Shown piece by piece: positions 16,700 through 26,364 of a DNA stretch of 40,693 bases. How positions within the stretch are numbered: position 1 is the first letter of the stretch; each line of letters starts with the position of its first letter. The stretch lies in contig CAMYJP010000001.1 of assembly GCA_947258675.1 (NCBI GenBank), forward strand, positions 1-40,693. The letters are read 5' to 3'. The position numbers were made by a program, and so were the translations under genes. The notes beneath the pieces were generated by a model. It did no database searches. It had not been told where the DNA came from and was given only the letters and a program-made list of their open reading frames with translations. This DNA is from an uncultured Desulfobulbaceae bacterium (GTDB lineage Bacteria; Desulfobacterota; Desulfobulbia; Desulfobulbales; BM004).

Positions 16700-17013
16700 A
16701 AAAGAAATATCTGTTCACCGTTTTGATCGCAGCGTCCGTAATGATTGCGGGTTCGTCCTTCGCTTCTGAAAAATCTACTGTTGATCTTGGGAAAAAACTC
16801 TTTAACGATCGAGCTCTTGGCGGATCGACTAATGACACCTCATGCACTACATGTCACAAAGACGGAAAGGGACTTGAGAATGCAAGCAAAAATCAGAAAA
16901 TATCCAAGATAATAAATCAATGCATAACCGGTCCTCTTAAAGGCAGCAAGATAGACGGCCGTTCAGTGGAAATGCGCTCGCTCAAAATGTATATAGAAAC
17001 TTTTAACAAATAA
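16696..17013 (+). CDS. Small exported monoheme cytochrome c
   Basis: A signal peptide (to about residue 23, SSFAS) sends the 105-aa protein to the periplasm. There C50-T-T-C53-H54 would bind one covalent heme. M93 (SVEMRSLKMYI) is the likely second axial ligand, as in class I cytochromes c. The pattern INQCITGPLKG just before it is typical of small diheme-SoxA-like or single-domain cytochromes with an extra cysteine (C76). It should carry electrons between periplasmic partners that are not encoded nearby. GGAGG lies six bases before the ATG. Confidence 0.9.
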   Translation: MKKKYLFTVLIAASVMIAGSSFASEKSTVDLGKKLFNDRALGGSTNDTSCTTCHKDGKGLENASKNQKISKIINQCITGPLKGSKIDGRSVEMRSLKMYIETFNK

Positions 17014-17168
17014 TAGCCTACCTGTTTATTTAAATTGGCTTTATAAAATGTATTGATTTGGAGATCGGGAGATAGTTTCTATGAAACCTGCCAGGGGAAA
17101 ATCGTACTTCTCCCGTTCTCTAATTCCATTTTCACAGGTATTTCGGAGGGTTATCAAAAAAATGCTTC

Positions 17169-18641
17169 TTAAAAATGTTTAGGTGTGCAGGCTAGGGTTT
17201 CGAGAAGGCGAGCATGGATGTTGTCAAAACTGCCGTTAGAGAGAACGGCGACCACATCCCCTGCTGAAGCATTGGTAGCCAGATATTCTATAATTTTATC
17301 TGTCTCGGCAAAATAGTTTGCATTAATCTCTCGCTTATTAAGGTCCAAGACTAACTGCCGGGAAGAAAATCTTTCTTTCTCCGGAATTCCTGTCAGAGCC
17401 AGTGGTTCTTTCACTATAACCTGATCAGCAGAATCAAATGACGATACATAGGTCTTTTGAAATACACTTCGACGGGAAGAATTGGTACGCGGTTCAAAAA
17501 CTGCAATAATTTTCTTACCGTTATACGCAGCTTTTAACGCTGCAAGTGTTTCACGTACTGCTGTCGGATGGTGGGCAAAGTCATCAATAACGGTGACGCC
17601 ACGACTAACGCCCCTAACCTCCTGGCGCCTTTTCACCCCCTTGAAATCGGCCAATCCTTTTGCAATGCTTCCTTGTTCAACTCCAAGCAGATCCAGCACC
17701 CCTATTACGGATAAGGCATTCATTGCATTATGACGGCCAGGCATAGGAATAAAAAAATCGCCATATTCTTTTTCCCTCTGTTTCACGGAAAAAGAAGTGC
17801 CTTCTTTATTTATCTTAACATTCTCCAACGTCCATATACAATCAGGATAGCGCCCGTATCCAACGACATTGCAACTCGCTCCGGCAACCACCTCTCGCAC
17901 AAGCGGGTCATCAAAACAGGCAAAAAGATAGCCGTTTTGAGGAAGTATTTTCACTAACCTCTGGAATGACTTCTTAATAGCCTCCAAATCTTTATATATA
18001 TCAGCATGATCAAACTCAATGCTTGTAATTACGGCGATGTTGGGTTGATAATGGAGAAATTTTGGCCCTTTATCGAAAAATGATGTGTCATATTCATCAC
18101 CTTCAACCACAAAACATTCACCGGTACCGATATTGAAATTCCGGCCAAACCCCTGAACCAATCCCCCAATCATAAAACTCGGGTTCTGCCCTGTTGTGTG
18201 CAGCAGTGATGCCAAAATCGAAGATGTAGTCGTTTTGCCGTGGGTGCCGGTTATGACTATTGACTTTTTCCCGGCAAGGAAATAGTTGGCTAGGGCCTGA
18301 GGAAATGAGACATAGGGGATATGGGACTCAGCCAATGCTATTGATTCAGGATTTTTTCGAGTAATAACATTTCCAACAATAACCAGATCGGGCCGAGGGT
18401 GCAGATTCCTTGGCGAGTAGGATCCGTGCACTGTAATCCCGGCCTGCGCCAGAAAATCGCTCATGGGAGGATAAACATCAACATCAGAACCTGAAACCTG
18501 ATATCCAGTGTGCTTTAACATACCAGCCAGGGCTGCCATGCCTGTCCCGCAAATACCCATTATATGGATATTTCGAACTCTTTCAGGAAAATGGTTTAAA
18601 ACAGGATCGAGAACAGCTTCCTCCATTGCTTCAGTGGTCAT
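17169..18641 (-). CDS. mpl: UDP-MurNAc:L-Ala-gamma-D-Glu-meso-DAP ligase
   Basis: Mpl recycles murein by joining the tripeptide released from old peptidoglycan to UDP-MurNAc, using ATP. The 490-aa product has the Mur-ligase order: NAD(P)-like IHIMGICGTGMAALAG (residues 25-40), the P-loop TGTHGKTTT (131-139), GDEYDTSFFDKGPKF, which separates Mpl from MurC, SIEFDHADIY, and the C-terminal FEPRTNSSRR and LSNGSFDNIH segments. It implies a meso-DAP wall. The ATG at 18641 has no clear ribosome binding site, and the first 22 residues precede the usual start of the fold, so a later start is possible. It lies 96 bp downstream of a small same-strand gene. Confidence 0.92.
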   Translation of the reverse strand: MTTEAMEEAVLDPVLNHFPERVRNIHIMGICGTGMAALAGMLKHTGYQVSGSDVDVYPPMSDFLAQAGITVHGSYSPRNLHPRPDLVIVGNVITRKNPESIALAESHIPYVSFPQALANYFLAGKKSIVITGTHGKTTTSSILASLLHTTGQNPSFMIGGLVQGFGRNFNIGTGECFVVEGDEYDTSFFDKGPKFLHYQPNIAVITSIEFDHADIYKDLEAIKKSFQRLVKILPQNGYLFACFDDPLVREVVAGASCNVVGYGRYPDCIWTLENVKINKEGTSFSVKQREKEYGDFFIPMPGRHNAMNALSVIGVLDLLGVEQGSIAKGLADFKGVKRRQEVRGVSRGVTVIDDFAHHPTAVRETLAALKAAYNGKKIIAVFEPRTNSSRRSVFQKTYVSSFDSADQVIVKEPLALTGIPEKERFSSRQLVLDLNKREINANYFAETDKIIEYLATNASAGDVVAVLSNGSFDNIHARLLETLACTPKHF

Positions 18642-18737
18642 TGCAGTTTTGAAATTTTATGGGCAGGCATTGACTACCAGATTTGAAATCGATTCCGTTC
18701 TTAATTAATTAAGCAGAAAGGAAAGTTGAAAAGGAGA

Positions 18738-18929
18738 CTAGGATCTTACTGTATTACGAACAGATTGATATATATCTTTAAATGTTTCACCAAAATTTGA
18801 AGGCGATAGGCGACCGACTTCAATGAACTTGACCACTATTTCCTTGGCCACCTTCAAAACAGCCTCATCCGACACAGGTTTTGAAACTGTGTCCCCTTCA
18901 GATTGTGTTATTTTTTTAGAAGCTGCCAT
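18738..18929 (-). CDS. Small unrecognised helical protein, 63 aa
   Basis: The product is 63 aa with a polar, serine/lysine-rich start and one well-formed helix-rich region (EAVLKVAKEIVVKFIEVG), then RLSPSNFGETFKDIYQSVRN. It has no cysteine, signal or membrane segment. The ribosome binding site is weak (GGTG). It sits between tRNA-Ala and mpl on the same strand. The composition looks like that of a real, conserved small protein, but I cannot name a family. Confidence 0.6.
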   Translation of the reverse strand: MAASKKITQSEGDTVSKPVSDEAVLKVAKEIVVKFIEVGRLSPSNFGETFKDIYQSVRNTVRS

Positions 18930-19083
18930 TTGACACCATTCAAAAACCTCTGCTGCCGGAAGAAGGCCAATTCTTGTACCGAGACAGCAGAGGTTATTTT
19001 CTCATAGGAAAAACCGATCGGGCCCTCCCTAAAGAACTTGAGAACCGCCGTCTGGAAATAATACAATTAACCACTTAGTTATT

Positions 19084-20540
<1,457 letters not shown>

Positions 20541-20593
20541 CTGTTTTATTGTCTATTATTCGTAATTTCCTCTAATCATTACAACAAAATGCC

Positions 20594-21472
20594 ATGATCC
20601 GTCGTCAGCGAAAAAGAGATTCGGTGAATGGTACAATGAGAAAGAGAGGCAGACTCTCTAAGCAGATCAAGGTTTTTCTCCTCTTTGGTGTCCTCCTCAC
20701 TTTCATCCTTATTCTGCTTGTCTCAACCGTTGGACGCCAACAGTTTGGATCGTCCCACAAGTTTGCTCTCGAAGTCATTGGCCCGTTGCATGTGATTGCT
20801 ACTGATACAGTTACTTATTGTCGAAATCTTTGGGAAGATTACAAGGCTCTTTGGAAAGTAAGAGAAGAAAACAAAAAACTCTTGGAGGAGTTGAGAAAGG
20901 CCAAGGCCGATAATAACGAATATCGCGAAGCTGTGGCTACAAATGTCCGTTTGCGCAAACTCCTTGAGTTTAAAGAATCATTGCCTCCACCGACACTGAC
21001 AGCCCAGATTGTCGGCAGGGACCCATCACTCTGGTTTCAAACCGTTGTTATAGACCGCGGAAGCAGTGAAGGGGTGCAGAAAGGCATGCCTGTAGTGACA
21101 ATTGAAGGCGTTGCTGGGCAAGTCCTGAGCACGTCACCGCATTATTCCAAGGTCCTTCTGAGTATTGATCCGAACAGCGCCATTGATATCCTTGTGCAGA
21201 GGACAAGGGTGCGCGGCATTATCAAAGGTACCGGTGACAATACCTACCAATTGCACTATGTCCTCAAGAACAGTGATGTTCAAGAGGATGATCAGGTGGT
21301 TACCTCCGAACTTGGTGGGGTATTCCCTAAAGGAATTCTGGTAGGTACTGTTTCCAAAGTGATCAAAGACAGAAGAGGCATGTTTCAACAGATAGAGGTA
21401 TTGCCGGCCGTAGACTTCACCAAACTAGAAAATTTAATTATAATTATGAAAAAAAACCCACTTGCCGAATAG
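20594..21472 (+). CDS. mreC: Rod-shape protein MreC
   Basis: MreC is an inner-membrane protein that links MreB to the periplasmic wall synthases. A basic N-terminus leads into one membrane helix (FLLFGVLLTFILILLVST, about residues 29-46), a coiled coil (LWKVREENKKLLEELRKAK) and the two beta-barrel domains, with AQIVGRDPSLWFQTVVIDRG, EGVQKGMPVV and TSELGGVFPKGILVG. The length, 292 aa, is usual. The start at 20594 has no strong ribosome binding site and lies 53 bp after mreB. Confidence 0.95.
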   Translation: MIRRQRKRDSVNGTMRKRGRLSKQIKVFLLFGVLLTFILILLVSTVGRQQFGSSHKFALEVIGPLHVIATDTVTYCRNLWEDYKALWKVREENKKLLEELRKAKADNNEYREAVATNVRLRKLLEFKESLPPPTLTAQIVGRDPSLWFQTVVIDRGSSEGVQKGMPVVTIEGVAGQVLSTSPHYSKVLLSIDPNSAIDILVQRTRVRGIIKGTGDNTYQLHYVLKNSDVQEDDQVVTSELGGVFPKGILVGTVSKVIKDRRGMFQQIEVLPAVDFTKLENLIIIMKKNPLAE

Positions 21473-21620
21473 GAATGTTATTGCTAATTAATGTATCTTT
21501 GGAAATTTTACTTTTCAGGCAGCTGGTTGCGGGTTTCAATACACAAGATAACTAAAACAGTAATTGCCAGCGCAGCAATCAAGCTAATATTGCCATTCAG
21601 TTTTATTCAGGTTGTCTTCA

Positions 21621-22157
21621 ATGCTCTTTGCATCATTTTTTCTTCTTGCTACTTTTCTGCTCACCATACAGACAGCGCTTTTCCCGTTTTTTCCATCCTG
21701 GGCCGGCAATCCGGATCTTCTTTTTTTACTGGTGGTCTTTCTGGCTTACAAAGTTGATATTATAAATGGAGCTATTCTCGTTTTTCTTATCGGTTTTCTG
21801 ATTGATATCGTCTCTGGTTTTCTATTAGGGCTGTATCCGACAATTTACCTCATAGTTTTTTTCCTGCTAAAAACCCTCTCAAAACATATTGCTTTGAATG
21901 ATTCAGCATATCAAGCTCCATTTGCAGTTATCAGTTACCTGTTTTCCATGAGCGCTATTTATATCTTATCATCAATCCTAGCTCCCTTATCAATTCTGGA
22001 ATGGTCGTGGAGAACAATGTTGCTCCAAACCCTGCTTCTCGCAATCATTTCAATTCCATTTTTCAGTCTTATGGATTTATATATGACCTTCAGCGTCAAC
22101 AAACTTGGTAAATGGCGCCTAATAAAAACAAGGGGCGGCAACAGGTTCAGATCTTAA
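21621..22157 (+). CDS. mreD: Rod-shape protein MreD
   Basis: MreD is a small multi-pass inner-membrane partner of MreC. The 178-aa product is very hydrophobic, with five or six membrane segments, for example FFLLATFLLTIQTALFPFF, NPDLLFLLVVFLAYKVD and GFLIDIVSGFLLGLYP, the last being the family's characteristic DxxSG-like stretch. The ATG at 21621 is preferred, with AGG upstream; a TTG three codons earlier is possible. The gap to mreC is 148 bp. The 3' end overlaps mrdA by 46 bp if mrdA starts at 22112. Confidence 0.9.
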   Translation: MLFASFFLLATFLLTIQTALFPFFPSWAGNPDLLFLLVVFLAYKVDIINGAILVFLIGFLIDIVSGFLLGLYPTIYLIVFFLLKTLSKHIALNDSAYQAPFAVISYLFSMSAIYILSSILAPLSILEWSWRTMLLQTLLLAIISIPFFSLMDLYMTFSVNKLGKWRLIKTRGGNRFRS

Positions 22158-24037
22158 TCGATAAGCATTCTCTCGTATACATGCTAAAAGTTAAAAGAGT
22201 CATAACCAAAATAAAGAGAATTGATGAAGACGAACTCAATATCTTGAAAAAGCGTATTGATTTTGCCACTGCGGTGATAATTGTTTTCATTGCTCTCTTG
22301 ATTGCCAGGCTATGGTTTCTCCAGATAAACAGCGGGGAAACTTATGAGAAACTTGCCAACAATAATCGTGTACGGGTGCGTGATACAGTTGCTCCCCGAG
22401 GAAACATTTTCGACGCAAAAGATCGTACAGTTGTTACGAATAGGCCTTCTTTTAACATAGTATGGAACAAGGAAGATGCACCGCACCCTGATGAAGTCAT
22501 CAAAAGGCTGGCCAAAATCCTTAACGAAGACATTGCAACACTTCTTGCAAGAATTCGTAAGGCAGCCGATAATCCTCGACATATTCCTGTGCGTCTCAAA
22601 GAAGATCTAGACTGGAACATACTGGCTTATATTGAAAACAATCGTTTTGAATTACCTGGGGTAAGCATTGAAGTCTTGCCGCTCCGTTCATATCTGTTCG
22701 ATGGGTTGGCCTCCCATAACATTGGATACCTTGGTGAAATTAACAAAAAAGAACTTGAGGAACATCCTAATGAAAATTATCAGGTTGGAGATCAGATAGG
22801 CAAAACAGGTATTGAGAGTCTTTATGAGCCTGTATTGAAGGGTGAAAAAGGTCGTCTTTACGTCGAAGTGGATGCCCACGGATTTGAGCAAAGGCGTTTG
22901 CAAGGATTAGAACCTCTGCCCGGCAATGATATCCAACTGACAATTGATATGGATTTACAAGAAATTGCGCAAAACTCCCTGGAAGAAATGGCAGGAGCCA
23001 TAGTTGCGATTGATGTCAATACAGGGAGGGTTTTGGCCTTGGCAAGCTCGCCCTCTTTCCATCTTGAAGAATTTCTCGGTGGGATTTCATCTGACACATG
23101 GAATCAACTGCTTAAGGATAAGCTGCACCCTTTGGTCAACAAGGCAATTAAGGGACAATATCCCCCGGGATCAACTTATAAAGTGGTCACCGCTCTTGCC
23201 GCACTTTCTGAAAAAGTCCTAACCCCGGACACTATTGTCTACTGTTCCGGTTCCATCACGTTCGGCAACAGAAGATATCGATGCTGGAAACGTCGAGGCC
23301 ATGGAGCCGTTAATCTCCATAGGGCTCTGGCAGAATCCTGTGATGTTTATTTTTATCAGGCGGGACAGAAAGTCGGTGTGGACCTCCTTGCAGAATATGC
23401 AAGAAGTTTTGGTCTCGGCTCCAAAACCGGTATCGAACTGGCAAATGAGAAAAGCGGCCTGGTTCCCACTTCAACCTGGAAACAAAAGAGATTTAAGGAG
23501 CCATGGCAAAAAGGGGAGACCTTGTCCATTGCTATCGGCCAAGGTTTCTGCTTAACTACTCCGATCCAGATCTGCAACATGATGGCGGCACTGGCCAATG
23601 GTGGGACTCTCTACCGACCGCAATTCATTGATATTATAAGAGATCCCGAAGGAGCAATCCTGAAAAAATTCAGCCCTGTTGTGCTCGGAAAAGTCCTCGG
23701 CACAAAAAACTCATTAAAATTGATCCGCGAGGCCTTAGTTACTGCAGTTAATGGTAAACATGGAACTGGCGGAGCATCTGCAATGGATACCATTACCGTA
23801 GCAGGAAAAACTGGTACTGCCCAGGTTGTCAGGATAGCGGTTTACAAAGGATTGAAGGAAGATGAAATCCCTTATAAATATAGAGACCATGCGTGGTTTA
23901 CCTGCTTTGCTCCTGCAGAAAAACCGGAAATTGCAGTTGCTGTAATTGTAGAACATGGAAGTCATGGAGGTTCGACAGCAGGGCCTCTTGCAAAAAAAAT
24001 TTTAGAAAAATATTTTAATATTAATGATTCGATTTGA
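22112..24037 (+). CDS. mrdA: Penicillin-binding protein 2 (elongation transpeptidase)
   Basis: PBP2 crosslinks peptidoglycan during rod elongation, with RodA as its partner glycosyltransferase. One membrane anchor (about residues 52-70) is followed by the dimerisation domain (VAPRGNIFDAKDRTVVTNRP) and the transpeptidase. Its active-site serine is in S354-T-Y-K357, the second motif is S409-C-D (aspartate in place of the common asparagine, usual in PBP2) and the third is K566-T-G-T. The length, 641 aa, is standard. The ATG at 22112 overlaps mreD; a second ATG at 22181 would begin 23 codons later, still before the anchor. The ribosome binding site is weak at both. Confidence 0.95.
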   Translation: MAPNKNKGRQQVQILIDKHSLVYMLKVKRVITKIKRIDEDELNILKKRIDFATAVIIVFIALLIARLWFLQINSGETYEKLANNNRVRVRDTVAPRGNIFDAKDRTVVTNRPSFNIVWNKEDAPHPDEVIKRLAKILNEDIATLLARIRKAADNPRHIPVRLKEDLDWNILAYIENNRFELPGVSIEVLPLRSYLFDGLASHNIGYLGEINKKELEEHPNENYQVGDQIGKTGIESLYEPVLKGEKGRLYVEVDAHGFEQRRLQGLEPLPGNDIQLTIDMDLQEIAQNSLEEMAGAIVAIDVNTGRVLALASSPSFHLEEFLGGISSDTWNQLLKDKLHPLVNKAIKGQYPPGSTYKVVTALAALSEKVLTPDTIVYCSGSITFGNRRYRCWKRRGHGAVNLHRALAESCDVYFYQAGQKVGVDLLAEYARSFGLGSKTGIELANEKSGLVPTSTWKQKRFKEPWQKGETLSIAIGQGFCLTTPIQICNMMAALANGGTLYRPQFIDIIRDPEGAILKKFSPVVLGKVLGTKNSLKLIREALVTAVNGKHGTGGASAMDTITVAGKTGTAQVVRIAVYKGLKEDEIPYKYRDHAWFTCFAPAEKPEIAVAVIVEHGSHGGSTAGPLAKKILEKYFNINDSI

Positions 24038-25136
24038 CAGACGACTATTATTTAATTTCGACTGGATCATGCTTCTTGCAGTTCTGCTTGTTGCCGGTAT
24101 GAGCCTGATTAATTTATACAGTTCCACTTATGCAGGAATCGGCAAGTCTGTGTTTCTCAAACAGACCTATTTCTATATTATAGGTTTTGGCATCATACTT
24201 ACCATCATTACATTTGACTATCGTCATTTTCTGGCCTGGAATTATCCTCTGTACGGGCTGATCAACATACTCCTGATTTCAACCTTCTTCATCGGCGGTT
24301 CAATTGCGGGGACACAACGCTGGCTGAATCTTGGTTTTTTTCATCTACAACCATCGGAACCTGCTAAACTGATTTTGGTAATAACCTTGGCAAGTTATTA
24401 TTACAGAAAGGACACAGGGAAAGGATTTTCTCTGCAAGAATTGCTGATACCCATTGGTCTTACAGGCATTCCTTTTCTGTTGATCATGAAACAACCGGAT
24501 CTAGGTACTGCTTTAATGTTAGTCGCAGTCTTCGTATCTATGACATTGTTCGTCAAACTTAAGTGGTCTACATTGCTAACTTTATCAGGGACAATCCTGA
24601 CCATCATACCAATAGGATGGAAATTTTTCCTTGAGCCATATCAAAGGCGAAGAATTGAAACCTTTCTCAACCCTGAAAACGATCCTACGAATAGCGGCTA
24701 TCATATTATACAGTCAAAAATTGCAGTCGGCAGCGGAAAACTTCTTGGCAAAGGATATCTTAAAGGCACCCAAAGCCACCTCCATTTCCTCCCTGAAAGG
24801 CATACTGATTTTGCTTTTTCCGTCTGGGCAGAGGAATGGGGGTTTTCAGGGTGTCTCTTTTTCATGGCTTGCTACTTTTTTATGATCCTCTGGGGACTCA
24901 ATATTTCCATTTCTTCTCGAGACAAATTCGGTGTTCTTCTGGCCTTTGGCATAGTTTCCCTCATTTTCTGGCAGGCCATAATAAATCTGCTGATGGTCAT
25001 GGGATTTTTACCGGTAGTCGGCATTCCATTACCAATGTTTAGCTATGGAGGGTCTTCGCTGCTGACCACAATGATCGGTTTAGGGATACTCATGAACATC
25101 CGAATGCGACGTTTTCAGGGCAGGAGCCCGACTTAG
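24024..25136 (+). CDS. rodA: Peptidoglycan glycosyltransferase RodA
   Basis: RodA (SEDS family) polymerises lipid II into glycan strands for side-wall growth, paired with PBP2. The 370-aa product has about ten membrane helices and the SEDS landmarks GTQRWLNLGFFHLQPSEPAK, KQPDLGTALML (with the conserved aspartate), FLNPENDPTNSGYHIIQSK, FLPERHTDFAFSVWAEEWG and GIPLPMFSYGGSS. Its ATG overlaps the mrdA end by 14 bp, which suggests coupled translation. It is the last gene of the rod-shape cluster; hemH is convergent 20 bp further on. Confidence 0.97.
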   Translation: MIRFDRRLLFNFDWIMLLAVLLVAGMSLINLYSSTYAGIGKSVFLKQTYFYIIGFGIILTIITFDYRHFLAWNYPLYGLINILLISTFFIGGSIAGTQRWLNLGFFHLQPSEPAKLILVITLASYYYRKDTGKGFSLQELLIPIGLTGIPFLLIMKQPDLGTALMLVAVFVSMTLFVKLKWSTLLTLSGTILTIIPIGWKFFLEPYQRRRIETFLNPENDPTNSGYHIIQSKIAVGSGKLLGKGYLKGTQSHLHFLPERHTDFAFSVWAEEWGFSGCLFFMACYFFMILWGLNISISSRDKFGVLLAFGIVSLIFWQAIINLLMVMGFLPVVGIPLPMFSYGGSSLLTTMIGLGILMNIRMRRFQGRSPT

Positions 25137-25155
25137 GGAGATATAATTGACTCGC

Positions 25156-26139
25156 TTACTTCCGCCATCCTTTTGTCTCAACCGCCTCTAAGACCAAATC
25201 TTTTAAGGCATTAATAAAATCAGGTTCAGTATTACATGATGTCGATCGTTTAAGGTGCAATCCCTTTTCCTCGGCCATTTGGCGGTAAAGAATATCAATT
25301 TCATACAGTGTTTCAACATGGTCGGAAACAAAGCTTATCGGCACCATCAAAATGTTTTTACATCCTTGGTTTGCAAGCATTTCCAACATTTCCGGAGTTG
25401 AAGGAGAGAGCCATTCCACAGGCCCGCTGCGGCTCTGATAACAGAGCTTTCCAGGAAGGCCTGTGATTTTTTCTACTGCAGAAATGGTTTCCTGCAAATG
25501 GGCCACATACGGATCACCTTCATTAATAAATTTTACCGGCAGACTGTGGGCACTGTATACGACCTGAACTTCCTCGGTTTTAAACGATTCAAAACAGTCT
25601 TTTATAGATTTTGCCAAGGATTTAATATACAAAGGCTGAATTTGCCAGGATCTGATTTCAGAAATCTCAAACTGGCTTGAAAAATTAGCAGCTGTGCGAT
25701 GGAGATCTGTTAATGATGAGCCGGATGTTGCCACCGAATAATGGGGATAGAGAGGAAGGGCGACAATTCTTTTTATGCCAAATTGATTCAGTTGTTGTAG
25801 GGTTTCTTGCGCAAAAGGTGTCCAATATCTCATTGCCATAAAAACCCTGAACATCCCCTCCCCAGAAAGCTGCTTTTCCAAGGCTGCGCTTTGTTCTCCG
25901 GTGATACGAGTCAATGGTGAACCCCCGCCGATCATTCTGTAGGCCTCCTGACTTTTTGGGGCGCGACGCCAGGATATAAAACCGGCAATAGGCTTCTGCA
26001 AAAACGATGGACCCAACTGGATTATTTGACGATCGGAAAACAAATTAAAAAGAAACGGTCTTACATCTTCAAGCTTTTCCGGCCCGCCTAAATTTAGAAG
26101 AATTACGGCTATGGATTTTTTTTCACTGTTGTTGTTCAA
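25156..26139 (-). CDS. hemH: Ferrochelatase
   Basis: HemH inserts iron into a porphyrin at the end of heme synthesis. The 327-aa product shows AVILLNLGGPEKLEDVRPFL at the start, GGGSPLTRIT, LPLYPHYSVATSGSS, the catalytic histidine H198 (YSAHSLP) and the glutamate E276 (SDHVETLYEID). No C-terminal extension or iron-sulfur motif is seen. The start is TTG at 26137-26139 with GTAGGAG seven bases upstream; the nearby ATG is out of frame. The presence of a ferrochelatase suggests a porphyrin-based heme route, whereas many sulfate reducers use the siroheme route; other heme genes are not in the window. Confidence 0.93.
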   Translation of the reverse strand: MNNNSEKKSIAVILLNLGGPEKLEDVRPFLFNLFSDRQIIQLGPSFLQKPIAGFISWRRAPKSQEAYRMIGGGSPLTRITGEQSAALEKQLSGEGMFRVFMAMRYWTPFAQETLQQLNQFGIKRIVALPLYPHYSVATSGSSLTDLHRTAANFSSQFEISEIRSWQIQPLYIKSLAKSIKDCFESFKTEEVQVVYSAHSLPVKFINEGDPYVAHLQETISAVEKITGLPGKLCYQSRSGPVEWLSPSTPEMLEMLANQGCKNILMVPISFVSDHVETLYEIDILYRQMAEEKGLHLKRSTSCNTEPDFINALKDLVLEAVETKGWRK

Positions 26140-26364
26140 TTTGCATCTCCTACAACCATAGATTTATTCTCGAAAATCAATCCAATCGCCTCCGGACTTC
26201 CTGTTTACACATTCAATCTATTTCCGTCAAGTTTCCGGGAGGAATTTATCTTGCGCTCAAACGGACAATTACGCTATACCTATCCAAAAATCAATTGCTT
26301 GCCATACTGATATGATTAATTAGAAATACAGTCTATATAGTAAATCAAACTATTCGAGAGGACA

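Noticed and set aside
21491..21757. 88-codon plus-strand frame between mreC and mreD
   Set aside because: It overlaps the mreD start in another frame, and its composition is a shifted reading of mreD.
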